Source: Gammaproteobacteria bacterium
GTDB lineage: Bacteria > Pseudomonadota > Gammaproteobacteria > Steroidobacterales > Steroidobacteraceae
Reading direction: 5' to 3'
Assembly: GCA_009692245.1 (NCBI GenBank)
Contig: SHZN01000002.1
Span: 1-36,903 of the forward strand
Length of the DNA stretch: 36,903 nucleotides
Shown: positions 1 through 9,416 of the stretch, in pieces
Numbering within the stretch: position 1 is the first letter of the stretch
How the letters are laid out: each line of letters begins with the position of its first letter
Notes under the pieces: model-generated
The model's input: only the letters and a program-made list of their open reading frames with translations
Databases searched by the model: none
What the model was told of the DNA's origin: nothing
Translations under genes and position numbers: made by a program

Positions 1-156
1 AATCGCGCGTCCCAGTCCCGGCTCAGCCGCCCGGGCCAGGCGGATCTCGAGCGGTTCCTCGACGACCACGAGATCCGGGTGCGAGCGAAGCTCGCCGCCG
101 CGCATCGCATCGATCTGTATTCGTCGAACAGGCTCGCCGACGTGCTTGACGTTCAT
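1..156 (-). CDS. fdhD: FdhD-like formate dehydrogenase accessory protein, N-terminal part (truncated by window edge)
   Basis: Reverse-strand translation from ATG at 156: [52 protein letters not shown]; the 'VVEEPLEIR' motif is typical of FdhD. Not in the supplied ORF list because it is short and partial. Confidence 0.7.
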   Translation of the reverse strand, partial: MNVKHVGEPVRRIQIDAMRGGELRSHPDLVVVEEPLEIRLARAAEPGLGRAI

Positions 157-232
157 AAAGGCTCGCGGTGTCGCATTTGAACGGGGGTTTCAGGTACCCT
201 CGCGGCCACCAGTATGGCATGAGGTCAGATCG

Positions 233-1171
233 ATGCCAGAATCCAGATCCAGCATGGCTCCAGACACCTCGCACCGCGCCCGGATTATCGACGGACGCGC
301 GACCGCGGCAAGGGTCAGGGCCGAAGTTGCGCGGCAGGTTGCGGTACTCGCCGGGCGCCACGGCGTCACGCCGGGCCTCGCCGTGATCCTCGTCGGCGCT
401 GATCCAGCCAGCAAAATTTACGTCCGCAACAAGGGAAAACAGACGCGCGAAGCAGGCATGCGCTCATTCGAGACCCTGCTCCCGGCATCCGTTGCCCAGG
501 CCGAACTGCTCGACAATATCGCGCGGCTCAACGCTGACACCGCGGTGCACGGAATACTCGTTCAACTCCCCCTGCCGCGGCAGATCGACGAGCTGGCAAT
601 CATCGATGCACTGGCGCCTCACAAGGACGTCGATGGTTTCAGCATGATCAACACGGGCCTGTTGGCCGCCCGCAGCTCGGGTATGGTGCCTTGCACGCCA
701 CTCGGCTGCCTGCTGCTGCTCAAGGAATACGTGGGCGCATTGAGCGGCCAGCGCGCATTGGTCGTCGGTCGTTCGAATCTTGTCGGCAAGCCCATGATGC
801 AGCTATTGCTCCGCGAGCACTGCACGGTGACCGTCGCCCATTCGCGTACCCGTGACCTCGCGGAGGAATGCCGCCGCGCGGACATCCTGATCGCCGCGAT
901 CGGCAAGCCAGGGTTGATCAAGGGCGACTGGATCCGGCCAGGAGCCACCGTGATCGACGTCGGTATTAACCGCATCAGCGTGCCATCACCCGACGGGCCA
1001 CGCGAGAAACTGGCGGGTGACGTGGACTTCGACACGGCCGTCCACGTCGCGGGCGCCATTACGCCAGTGCCGGGCGGCGTCGGTCCGATGACGATCGCCT
1101 GCCTGTTGAAGAATACGGTCATCGCCGCCTGCGCCCAGAATCATATCGACCCGGGCTCACTCAGCGGCTGA
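233..1171 (+). CDS. folD: Bifunctional methylenetetrahydrofolate dehydrogenase / methenyltetrahydrofolate cyclohydrolase
   Basis: Motifs [64 protein letters not shown]. Start chosen at the ATG at 233 within ORF 146..1171. Confidence 0.96.
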   Translation: MPESRSSMAPDTSHRARIIDGRATAARVRAEVARQVAVLAGRHGVTPGLAVILVGADPASKIYVRNKGKQTREAGMRSFETLLPASVAQAELLDNIARLNADTAVHGILVQLPLPRQIDELAIIDALAPHKDVDGFSMINTGLLAARSSGMVPCTPLGCLLLLKEYVGALSGQRALVVGRSNLVGKPMMQLLLREHCTVTVAHSRTRDLAEECRRADILIAAIGKPGLIKGDWIRPGATVIDVGINRISVPSPDGPREKLAGDVDFDTAVHVAGAITPVPGGVGPMTIACLLKNTVIAACAQNHIDPGSLSG

Positions 1172-2789
1172 AGAGGATCTCGCCCTCGTCGCTCAGGTCG
1201 AAATTGTTTGCCATTGGTTCCTTCGGGAGACCAGGCATACGCATGATCTCGCCGGTGATCGGAATCACGAAGCCCGCACCCGCCGCGAGTTGAATCTCGC
1301 GCACCGTCACCAGGAAATCCTTCGGACGACCGAGCAACGCCGGGTTGTCTGACAGCGACTGCTGGGTCTTGGCGATGCACACAGGCAACTTGCCAAATCC
1401 GGCTTTCTCGAGGTGGTTAAGGTCGCGACGCGCCCTGACCGTGTAGTCCACGGCGTGGGCACCGTACATCTCGCGGGCAACCGTCGCGATCTTCTGCTCG
1501 ATCGGGGAATGCCAGTCATAGAGTGGCGTAAATTTCGGCTCGGTCGTCGCCACGAGGTCGCGCACGACGCTGGCAAGCTCCGTGCAACCCTTGCCGCCTT
1601 CGCTGAACGGCTTCGACAGCACGGCCTCCACGTCGAGTGTCTTGCAGTGCTTCTTCAGCGCCGCAATCTCTTCCGCCGTGTCGGTCGGGAAGTGATTGAT
1701 CGCGATGACACAGCGCTGGCCGAACTTGCCGATGTTCTCGATGTGCTTTTCCATGTTCGACAGGCCGCTGATCATGGCCGCCACATCCGGCTTGCTGGTC
1801 TCGGCGAGCGGCTTGCCGCCGTGCATCTTCAGCGCGCGGATGGTCGCGACCAGCACCGTGCAGGCCGGTGCAAAGCCGCCATAGAGGCAATTGATATCGA
1901 AGAACTTCTCGGCGCCGAGTTCAAAGGCAAAGCCCGCCTCGGTGACCACGATATCGGCATACGAAAGGGCTGCCTTCGTGGCGGTGATGCTGTTGGTGCC
2001 GTGCGCAATATTCGCAAACGGCCCGCCATGGACGAATGCAGGGACTCCTTCCGTCGTCTGCACCAGGTTCGGCTTGATCGCCTGGGCAAGCAGTGCCGCC
2101 ATGGCGCCAACTGCTTTCATGTCCTTCGCGGTGACGGGCGTGCCGTCGCTGCCATACCCCACGACGATCCGGCTGAGCCGCGCCTTGAGGTCCTGTATGC
2201 CGTCCGAAAGGCACAGCACGGCCATCACTTCGCTCGCGGCCGTGATGTCGAACCCGGTTTCACGCGGAATGCCTTCGCTGCGACCGCCGAGCCCGACGAT
2301 AATGTCACGCAGCGCGCGGTCATTCATGTCCATGACGCGCTTCCAGGTCACGTGCCGAGGATCGAGCTTGCCTGCGCTGCCATTGTGCAGGCGGTTGTCG
2401 ACGAGCGCGGCGAGCAGGTTGTGCGCACTGGACACGGCGTGGAAATCGCCGTTGAAATGCATATTGATATCCATCATCGGCACGATTTCCGAGGCACCGC
2501 CTCCGGCCCCGCCGCCCTTCATGCCAAAGACGGGACCGAGGCTCGGCTCACGCAACGCTGCTGCGCTCTTCACGCCGATCTTGGCCAGGCCCTGGACCAG
2601 GCCGATGGATGTCGTGGTCTTGCCCTCTCCCGCGGGAGTCGGCGTGATCGCCGAGACCAGCACGAGCTTGCCGCGCGGCGGGCGGTCCTTGAACGCGGCG
2701 AGAGCCAGCTTGGCCTTGTAATGGCCATAGGGTTCAAGATCGACCGGATCGATGCCGAGTGTGCGTGCAACTTCGATGATTGGTTTCAT
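1161..2789 (-). CDS. fhs: Formate--tetrahydrofolate ligase
   Basis: 542 aa; [84 protein letters not shown]. Confidence 0.97.
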   Translation of the reverse strand: MKPIIEVARTLGIDPVDLEPYGHYKAKLALAAFKDRPPRGKLVLVSAITPTPAGEGKTTTSIGLVQGLAKIGVKSAAALREPSLGPVFGMKGGGAGGGASEIVPMMDINMHFNGDFHAVSSAHNLLAALVDNRLHNGSAGKLDPRHVTWKRVMDMNDRALRDIIVGLGGRSEGIPRETGFDITAASEVMAVLCLSDGIQDLKARLSRIVVGYGSDGTPVTAKDMKAVGAMAALLAQAIKPNLVQTTEGVPAFVHGGPFANIAHGTNSITATKAALSYADIVVTEAGFAFELGAEKFFDINCLYGGFAPACTVLVATIRALKMHGGKPLAETSKPDVAAMISGLSNMEKHIENIGKFGQRCVIAINHFPTDTAEEIAALKKHCKTLDVEAVLSKPFSEGGKGCTELASVVRDLVATTEPKFTPLYDWHSPIEQKIATVAREMYGAHAVDYTVRARRDLNHLEKAGFGKLPVCIAKTQQSLSDNPALLGRPKDFLVTVREIQLAAGAGFVIPITGEIMRMPGLPKEPMANNFDLSDEGEILFSR

Positions 2790-2810
2790 GGTCGCAAGTC
2801 TATCGTGAAA

Positions 2811-3962
2811 TCAAACTTTTGTGAGTCGCAAAGCGGCCTGCCCCAGCGTCGCGTCATCCTTGGCGAAGCAGAATCGGATGAGTCGCGCCGGCATCGGTTG
2901 CGCGCAGAATGGCGACAATGGTATGGCGGCGACGCCGTGACTCCGCGTCAGTTCCTTGCAGAATTCGACATCCGGCAGCTGCGAGATCAGCCCGTAGTCC
3001 GCGAGCTGGAAATAGGTGCCTGCCGTCGCCATCAGCCGGAATCGCGATCCGGCCAACAAGCCAGAAAACCGGTCGCGACGCGCCTGGTAGAAGGCTGCGA
3101 GCCCGTCCTGAAATGCCGGCTCCTCGCGCATGAAATCCGCAATTGCGTGCTGGACCGGCGTCGATACGGAGAACGTCAGGAACTGGTGCACCTTGCGGAA
3201 TTCCGCGGTGAGAGCGGGCGCCGCCACGCAATAGCCGATTTTCCAGCCGGTGGCGTTGTAGACCTTTCCGAACGAAAACACCGCGAAGCACCGGCCGCGC
3301 AGGCGTTTATTCGACAGCACGCTGGTATGCCGCCTGCCGTCAAAGACGAGGGTCTCGTAGACCTCGTCGGACAGCACCATCGCGCCCGTGGGCTCAATCA
3401 GATGCGCGATACGCTCCCAGTCGCTTGCGGCGAGCACTGCTCCAGTCGGATTGTGCGGCGTATTGACGATCAGCAGGCGCGTGCGCGGGCCGATCGCCGC
3501 CGCGAGCGGTTCGTAGTCGATGCCGAAGTCCGGCGTCCGCAACGGCACCCTGTGTACGCGCGCGCCCGCAAGTTCGGCCGCCGGCCCATAGGAATCGTAG
3601 GCCGGGTCGAGCATCACGACCTCGTCGCCGGGACGCACAATCGCGTGGATCGCGGCAAACAATGCCTCGGTGCCACCCGCCGTGACTGTGATCTCGTTCG
3701 CTGCGTCGATCGATAGACCTTGCCGGCGCTGCGTCTGAATGGCGATGGCATCGCACAGGGCAGGCAGACCCGGCATCGGTGCGTACTGGTTGTGGCCCGC
3801 TGCCAGGTGCTCCGCGATCAGCTCGCAGAGACGTGCGGGTGGCTGGAAGTCCGGGAACCCCTGGCCCAGGTTGATTGCGCCCGTCTCGCTTGCGAGCCGC
3901 GACATGACCGTGAAGATCGTCGTGCCAACGCCGGGCAGCTTGCTGTCCGGCAGGGCCATCAC
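2811..3962 (-). CDS. PLP-dependent fold-type I aminotransferase, methionine aminotransferase (YbdL)-like
   Basis: INLGQGFPDFQPP, ITVTAGGTEALFAAIHAIVRPGDEVVMLDPAYDSYGP, NTPHNPTGAV, SFGKVYNATGWKIGY. Start overlaps the potI stop by 4 bp. Confidence 0.88.
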   Translation of the reverse strand: MMALPDSKLPGVGTTIFTVMSRLASETGAINLGQGFPDFQPPARLCELIAEHLAAGHNQYAPMPGLPALCDAIAIQTQRRQGLSIDAANEITVTAGGTEALFAAIHAIVRPGDEVVMLDPAYDSYGPAAELAGARVHRVPLRTPDFGIDYEPLAAAIGPRTRLLIVNTPHNPTGAVLAASDWERIAHLIEPTGAMVLSDEVYETLVFDGRRHTSVLSNKRLRGRCFAVFSFGKVYNATGWKIGYCVAAPALTAEFRKVHQFLTFSVSTPVQHAIADFMREEPAFQDGLAAFYQARRDRFSGLLAGSRFRLMATAGTYFQLADYGLISQLPDVEFCKELTRSHGVAAIPLSPFCAQPMPARLIRFCFAKDDATLGQAALRLTKV

Positions 3963-4801
3963 TGATTGCCGGCGACCGCCTGCTGCACGTCCAGATCGCG
4001 TCGCTTCTGCTGACGCGCCATCAGGAGACCAGCGGCGACGATTCCCACCGTGACGATCAGCACGAGCACGGTCGCGAGCGCGTTGATGTCCGGGCTGACG
4101 CCCAGGCGCATCTTCGAGAAGATCAGGACGGGCAGCGTGCTGGATCCCGGGCCATTGACGAAGCTCGTGATCACCAGGTCATCCCAGGACAGCGTGAAGG
4201 CCAGCAACCATCCGGCCAGGATCGCGGGCATGATGATCGGCAGCGTGATCAGAAAGAAAACCTTGGCTGGTCGCGCGCCCAGATCCAGCGCCGCTTCCTC
4301 GAGCGATTCGTCGAGCGTGGCGAGCCGCGACTGCACGACGACCGTGACATAGGCCATCGAGAACGTGATATGCGCGATCGTGATCGTCGTGATTCCGCGC
4401 CCGTCCGGCCAATGAAATACCTGCTCCATCGCCACGAACAGCAGCAGCATCGAGAGGCCGGTGATCACCTCGGGCATCACGAGCGGCGCGGTCGTCAGGC
4501 CGGCCAGCAACGAACGGCTGCGGAAGCGCCCGAATCGCGCGAGCGCGAGTCCCGCCAGCGTGCCGAGTATCGTCGCCCCGGTGGCGTTCATGGTCGCGAT
4601 GCGAAACGACAACCATGCCGCCTGCTTGACTGGCTCGTTGTGCAGCAAGGCGACATACCACTTCGTCGAAAAACCGCCCCAGACCGTGACCAGGCGCGAT
4701 TCATTGAAGGAGTAGACGATCAGCGACAGGATCGGGATGTACAGGAACGCGAAGCCGAAGACCATCATCGTCAGCACGAAGAATGAGCGCCGCTGGTTCA
4801 T
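3959..4801 (-). CDS. potI: Putrescine/spermidine-type ABC transporter permease (PotI-like)
   Basis: MNQRRSFFVLTMMVFGFAFLYIPILSLIVYSFN; EAA loop 'LEEAALDLGARPAKVFFLITLPIIMPAILAGWL'. Start re-set from the ORF start at 4903 to 4801. Confidence 0.9.
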   Translation of the reverse strand: MNQRRSFFVLTMMVFGFAFLYIPILSLIVYSFNESRLVTVWGGFSTKWYVALLHNEPVKQAAWLSFRIATMNATGATILGTLAGLALARFGRFRSRSLLAGLTTAPLVMPEVITGLSMLLLFVAMEQVFHWPDGRGITTITIAHITFSMAYVTVVVQSRLATLDESLEEAALDLGARPAKVFFLITLPIIMPAILAGWLLAFTLSWDDLVITSFVNGPGSSTLPVLIFSKMRLGVSPDINALATVLVLIVTVGIVAAGLLMARQQKRRDLDVQQAVAGNQ

Positions 4802-5841
4802 CGATGCGCTCCCATTTCCCGGCCCTGCACGCGCTGCAGGATCCAGATCGGGAACACCAGCAGTATCAGCATCGCGATCGCGACCGCGCTGGCGATCGGC
4901 CATGAGCGGTTATTGAAGAACTCCTCCCACAGTACCCGGCCGATCATCAACGAGCCCGGCCCGCCCAGTAGCGCCGGGATCACAAACTCACCGACCGCCG
5001 GAATGAATACCAGCATGCTGCCCGCAACGATGCCGCCCTTGGTCAGCGGAATCGTGATCTTGAAGAACGCCTTGGTGGGCCGGCAGCCGAGATCGGCGGC
5101 AGCCTCCAGCAACGTCAGGTCCAACTTCTCGATCGCCGTGTAAAGCGGCAGCACCATGAATGGCAGGTAGGAATAGACAATGCCGAGATAAACGGCAAAA
5201 TTGGTCTGCAGCATCACGATCGGCTCGTCGATGACGCCCATGGACATCAACAGGTTATTGATGAGCCCGTTGTTCTTGAGAATTCCGATCCACGCATAAA
5301 CGCGCAGCAGGAACGAGGTCCAGAACGGCAGCATCACCAGCAGCAGCAGCAGGTTGCGCCAGGAGGGCTTCGAGCGCGCAATGCCATAGGCCATCGGGTA
5401 GCCGATCAACAGGCACAGGATCGTCGAGAACCCGGCGGTCATGATCGAATTCGCGTAGGCGTTCCGGTAGAGGGCGTCTTCCCAGAGAAACGCGTAGTTG
5501 CCAAAGTTGAACTTGAGATCCATGACATGCGCAGAGGCCCAGGTCACGAACGGCTCGTAGGGCGGCATGCCGAGGCGGATATCGGAGAACGAGATCTTGA
5601 GCACGATCAGGAACGGCACGAGGAAGAACAGCAACAGCCACAGGTAGGGCACGCTGATCACGGCCGTGCGCCCGCTCATACCCCGGTCCCGGAGCCTGTT
5701 GCTGGCCCAGCGGTAGGGCCCCAGCGCCTTGATCCACGCCATCAGTCCCGTCAGCACAAACGGCGAACTGTCCCCGACTTCCCTCGCATTGCGGCTCACT
5801 GCGTGACCACCACCGGACTCGAGGAATCCCAGGATAGCCAT
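4798..5841 (-). CDS. potH: Putrescine/spermidine-type ABC transporter permease (PotH-like); exact start uncertain
   Basis: Multiple TM segments (VPYLWLLLFFLVPFLIVLKISFSD) and EAA loop 'LLEAAADLGCRPTKAFFKITIPLTKGGIVAGS'. Stop overlaps the potI start by 4 bp. Confidence 0.9.
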   Translation of the reverse strand: MAILGFLESGGGHAVSRNAREVGDSSPFVLTGLMAWIKALGPYRWASNRLRDRGMSGRTAVISVPYLWLLLFFLVPFLIVLKISFSDIRLGMPPYEPFVTWASAHVMDLKFNFGNYAFLWEDALYRNAYANSIMTAGFSTILCLLIGYPMAYGIARSKPSWRNLLLLLVMLPFWTSFLLRVYAWIGILKNNGLINNLLMSMGVIDEPIVMLQTNFAVYLGIVYSYLPFMVLPLYTAIEKLDLTLLEAAADLGCRPTKAFFKITIPLTKGGIVAGSMLVFIPAVGEFVIPALLGGPGSLMIGRVLWEEFFNNRSWPIASAVAIAMLILLVFPIWILQRVQGREMGAHR

Positions 5842-6947
5842 ACTTGCTCGTCCCAGCTGATGCGACCGCCGCCGGATTGCCGCAGGATATTCGGCTGCGT
5901 GACCCGCACCAGACGACCGCCGGCAAGGCGCACGAAATAAATAGACTGATCGCCCAGATAGGCGATCTCGGTGACGACGCCGGCGACCCGGTTATCACCC
6001 TCACCGTCCGGCCGATCGCGCAATATGTGGATCTTCTCCGGTCGCAATGCAACCCAGACCGTGGCATTCGGGGCCGCGCTGACACCGTGGCTGACGTGAA
6101 ATACGCCGCCGAGATCCGCGGATTCGACCCGAACATAATAGGGCTCATCCTCGATCAATCGCCCTTCGAACATGTTGACCGATCCGATGAAGTCGGCCAC
6201 GAACCGCGAGCCAGGGTATTCGTAAATATCGGCCGGTGTGCCGACCTGGACGATCTCGCTGTGATTCATCACGCCGATCCGCGACGCCAGTGTCATCGCC
6301 TCTTCCTGGTCATGCGTCACGACAACGAACGTAACGCCGAGCGTTTCCTGGATGTTGATTAGTTCGAACTGCGTGTGCTCGCGCAGCTTCTTGTCGAGCG
6401 CAGCCAATGGCTCATCGAGCAACAGGAGTTTCGGGCGCTTGACCAGCGAGCGGGCAAGCGCGACACGCTGGCGCTGGCCACCAGAAAGCTGGTGCGGCGC
6501 GCGCGAGGCAAATTGTTCCATGCGCACCAGCTTCAGCATTTCAGCGACGCGCGCGTCGATCTCGCTTTTTGGCAGCTTGTCCTGGTGCAGCCCGAATGCG
6601 ACGTTTTTCTGGACCGTCATGTGCGGGAACAATGCGTAAGACTGGAACATCATGTTGACCGGCCGCTCGTAAGGCGGCATTGCAGTGATGTCCACGCCGT
6701 CGAGCGAGATCGAGCCCGCAGTTGGCGCCTCGAAACCTGCCATCATCCGAAGCAGCGTCGTCTTGCCGCAGCCCGAGCCGCCCAGCAGGCAGAAGATCTC
6801 GCCGCGATAAATGTTGAGAGTGACGTCGTCAACCGCAACGAAGTCGCCAAATTTCTTGGTGACCTTGTCGATCCGGACGTAGGGCGTGGCGCCCGGGTCC
6901 TTCCAGGGCTCGCTGCGATGATCCTGGCGCGCGTTGGCCATGCCCAC
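5796..6947 (-). CDS. potG: Polyamine ABC transporter ATP-binding protein (PotG-like)
   Basis: Walker A GGSGCGKTTLLRMMAGFE, signature LSGGQRQRVALARSL, Walker B LLLLDEPLAALD, plus C-terminal TOBE-like region. Confidence 0.94.
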   Translation of the reverse strand: MGMANARQDHRSEPWKDPGATPYVRIDKVTKKFGDFVAVDDVTLNIYRGEIFCLLGGSGCGKTTLLRMMAGFEAPTAGSISLDGVDITAMPPYERPVNMMFQSYALFPHMTVQKNVAFGLHQDKLPKSEIDARVAEMLKLVRMEQFASRAPHQLSGGQRQRVALARSLVKRPKLLLLDEPLAALDKKLREHTQFELINIQETLGVTFVVVTHDQEEAMTLASRIGVMNHSEIVQVGTPADIYEYPGSRFVADFIGSVNMFEGRLIEDEPYYVRVESADLGGVFHVSHGVSAAPNATVWVALRPEKIHILRDRPDGEGDNRVAGVVTEIAYLGDQSIYFVRLAGGRLVRVTQPNILRQSGGGRISWDEQVWLSWDSSSPVVVTQ

Positions 6948-6973
6948 ATTCCCCTCTTCGAAAAGGCCCTTGC

Positions 6974-8113
6974 CTATTGCCCGGTGCGTATCCGTGTCCA
7001 GGCGCGATTCAGGTCGCGGCTGAATTCCTGAGATTCGACGATATCCGGATGCAGATTCTTCATCACTTCTGAGGTCGGATATATCGAGGGATCGTTCTTC
7101 ACTTCGTCATCGACGAACTGCAGTGCCGCGGCGTTGGCGTTCGCGAACGCGACATAGTTGCTGACGCCCGCGATCACTTCCGGTTCCATGAGGAAGTTGA
7201 GAAACGCGTGTGCATGGTCCGGGTTCGGCGCATCCGCCGGAATCGCCATCATGTCGAACCACAACATGGCGCCCTGCTTGGGAATCGCGTAGGCGATATC
7301 GAGGAGCGCCTTGGCCTCCGCCGCGCGATCGCGCGCCTGAATTATGTCGCCGCTCCAGCCGAGCGACACGCAGATCTCGCCGGTCGCCAGGTCGTTGATG
7401 TACTGCGACGAATGAAAGTAGCGCACGTACGGGCGCACCTTCGTAAGTAGTTCCTCCGCCGCCGCGAGATCCGCGCGATCTTCGCTGTTTGGATCGCGGC
7501 CGAGGTAAATCAGCGCGGATTCAACGACGTCGGTCGCCGAATCGAGCATCGAGATGCCGCATTGCGCAAGCTTCTGGGCGATCGCCGGGTCGAACACCGC
7601 TTCCCAGCCGTCGATCGTGTCCGTGCCGAGCGCTTTCTTGACGAGTTCCCGGTTGTAGCCGATCCCCGTCGTACCCCACATGTAGATGATGGAATGCTCA
7701 TTGCCGGGATCCTGCTCGGCGACCAACTTCATGATTTCCAGGTTCATGTTGGCTAGATGCGGCAGTTTCGGCTTGTCGAGCTTGCGGAACACGCCGGCCT
7801 GGATCTGCCGCTGCAGGAAAGTGCTGGATGGAACGACGATGTCGTAGCCCGTGTTGCCTGCAAGCAGCTTGGTTTCTAGAACTTCGTTTGAATCGAATAC
7901 GTCGTAGGTGACCTTGATGCCGGTTCTGGCCTCGAAGTCCGCGATCGTGGTCTCTCCGATGTAGTCCGACCAGTTGTAGACGAACAGGACCTTGTCTTCG
8001 GGCTTTGTCGCCGTATCGGCGCCCGCTTCTTTCTTGCTGCCGCAGGCAGTCAGCAGGACGATAGCCGTGACGAGCAGCCCGCAGCCGAATGCACAGCGCA
8101 TGATTTTGGGCAT
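6974..8113 (-). CDS. Polyamine-binding lipoprotein, PotF-like (copy 1)
   Basis: Lipobox LLTAC; [56 protein letters not shown]. Confidence 0.92.
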   Translation of the reverse strand: [379 protein letters not shown]

Positions 8114-8129
8114 TATCCCCTTCGATGAG

Positions 8130-8154
8130 GCCCCGGCGAACGCCTCGCCGGGGC
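8130..8154 (-). promoter_or_regulatory. Perfect 10-bp stem, 5-nt loop hairpin between the two potF-like genes
   Basis: gccccggcga-acgcc-tcgccggggc; no following T-tract on the minus strand, so not a canonical terminator. Confidence 0.6.
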
Positions 8155-8169
8155 TTTGCAGTGCTTAGC

Positions 8170-9294
8170 TCACTGCCCGGTGCGGACCTTTGTCCAGGCG
8201 CGATTCAGGTCGCGGCTGAATTCCTGCGACTCCGCAAGGTGCGGGTGCAGGTTCTTCTTGACCTCTTCGGTGGGATAGACCGATGGATCGTTCTTGATGC
8301 CGTCGTCAACGAAGGGTAGCGAGGCTGAATTGCCATTCGCATAGGAGACGTAGTCGCTGATGCCCGCCGCCTGCTGCGGTTCCATGATGAAATTGAGGAA
8401 TGCAAGCGCGTTGTTAGGATGTGGCGCGTCGGCTGGGATCGCCAGCATGTCGAACCACATGATTGCACCTTCCTTCGGGATCGAATAGGCAACATTGACG
8501 GGCTGCGTTGCTTCTCCTCCCCGGGTACGGGCCATCAGCGCGTCACCACTCCAGCCGAGCGACACACAGATCTCGCCGGTCGCGAGGTCGTTGATGTATT
8601 GCGACGAATGGAAGTAGCGCACGTATGGGCGGACCTTCATCAGCACTTCTTCGGCCGCTGCCAGGTCCTCGGCCTTTTCGCTGTTTGGGTCGCGGCCCAG
8701 GTAGATCAGTGCGGAATCCATGACCTCACTCGGCGCATCGAGCATCGAGATGCCGCATTTTGCGAGTTTCTTGGCATTGGCCGGGTCGAAGATCGCGCTC
8801 CAGCTGTCGATGGTGTCGGTGCCGAGCGCCTTCTTGACCAGATCCGGGTTGTAGCCGATACCGGTCGTGCCCCACATGTAGTTGATGGAGTGCTCGTTGC
8901 CAGGATCGTGCAATGCGACGCGCTGCATGATGTCCGGATCCATGTTCACGAGATTCGGCAACTGAGCTTTGTCGAGCTTCAGGAACACGCCGGCCTGGAT
9001 CTGGCGTTCGAGGAAGTTGGCCGACGGAACGACCACGTCATAGCCGGTCTTGCCGGCCAGCAGCTTGGTCTCCAGCACTTCGTTGGAATCGAATACGTCG
9101 TAAGTGACCTTGATGCCGGTCTGGGCCTCAAAGTCCGCAATCGTGGTCTCGCCGATGTAGTCCGACCAGTTGTAGACAAACAGGACCTTGTCTTCGGGCT
9201 TTGGCGCTTCGGCGGCTTCTTCTTTCTTGCCGCCGCAGGCGGCCAGAAGGACGACGGCTGCGACGAGCAACCCGAAACTGAATTCACTGCGCAT
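8170..9294 (-). CDS. Polyamine-binding lipoprotein, PotF-like (copy 2)
   Basis: [26 protein letters not shown]; nearly the same [45 protein letters not shown] core as the neighbouring gene. Start re-set from 9567 to the ATG at 9294. Confidence 0.92.
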   Translation of the reverse strand: [374 protein letters not shown]

Positions 9295-9307
9295 GATTGC
9301 CTCTCTC

Positions 9308-9322
9308 CCGGGCGTCGCCCGG
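9308..9322 (-). promoter_or_regulatory. GC-rich hairpin just upstream of potF-like copy 2 start codon
   Basis: ccgggc-gtc-gcccgg, 13 nt between the ATG and the stem. Confidence 0.4.
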
Positions 9323-9416
9323 ATCCCTTTTGTCATTTTCGCCAGGATCCTCGATCCGCTGCTTATAGTACTAATATAGCAGTGGTCGGGCGCGCTGCGC
9401 TCCCGATACGTCGCGT

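Noticed and set aside
1413-3716. 767-aa plus-strand ORF
   Set aside because: Antisense to fhs and the aminotransferase; Arg/His-rich composition typical of shadow ORFs in high-GC DNA.
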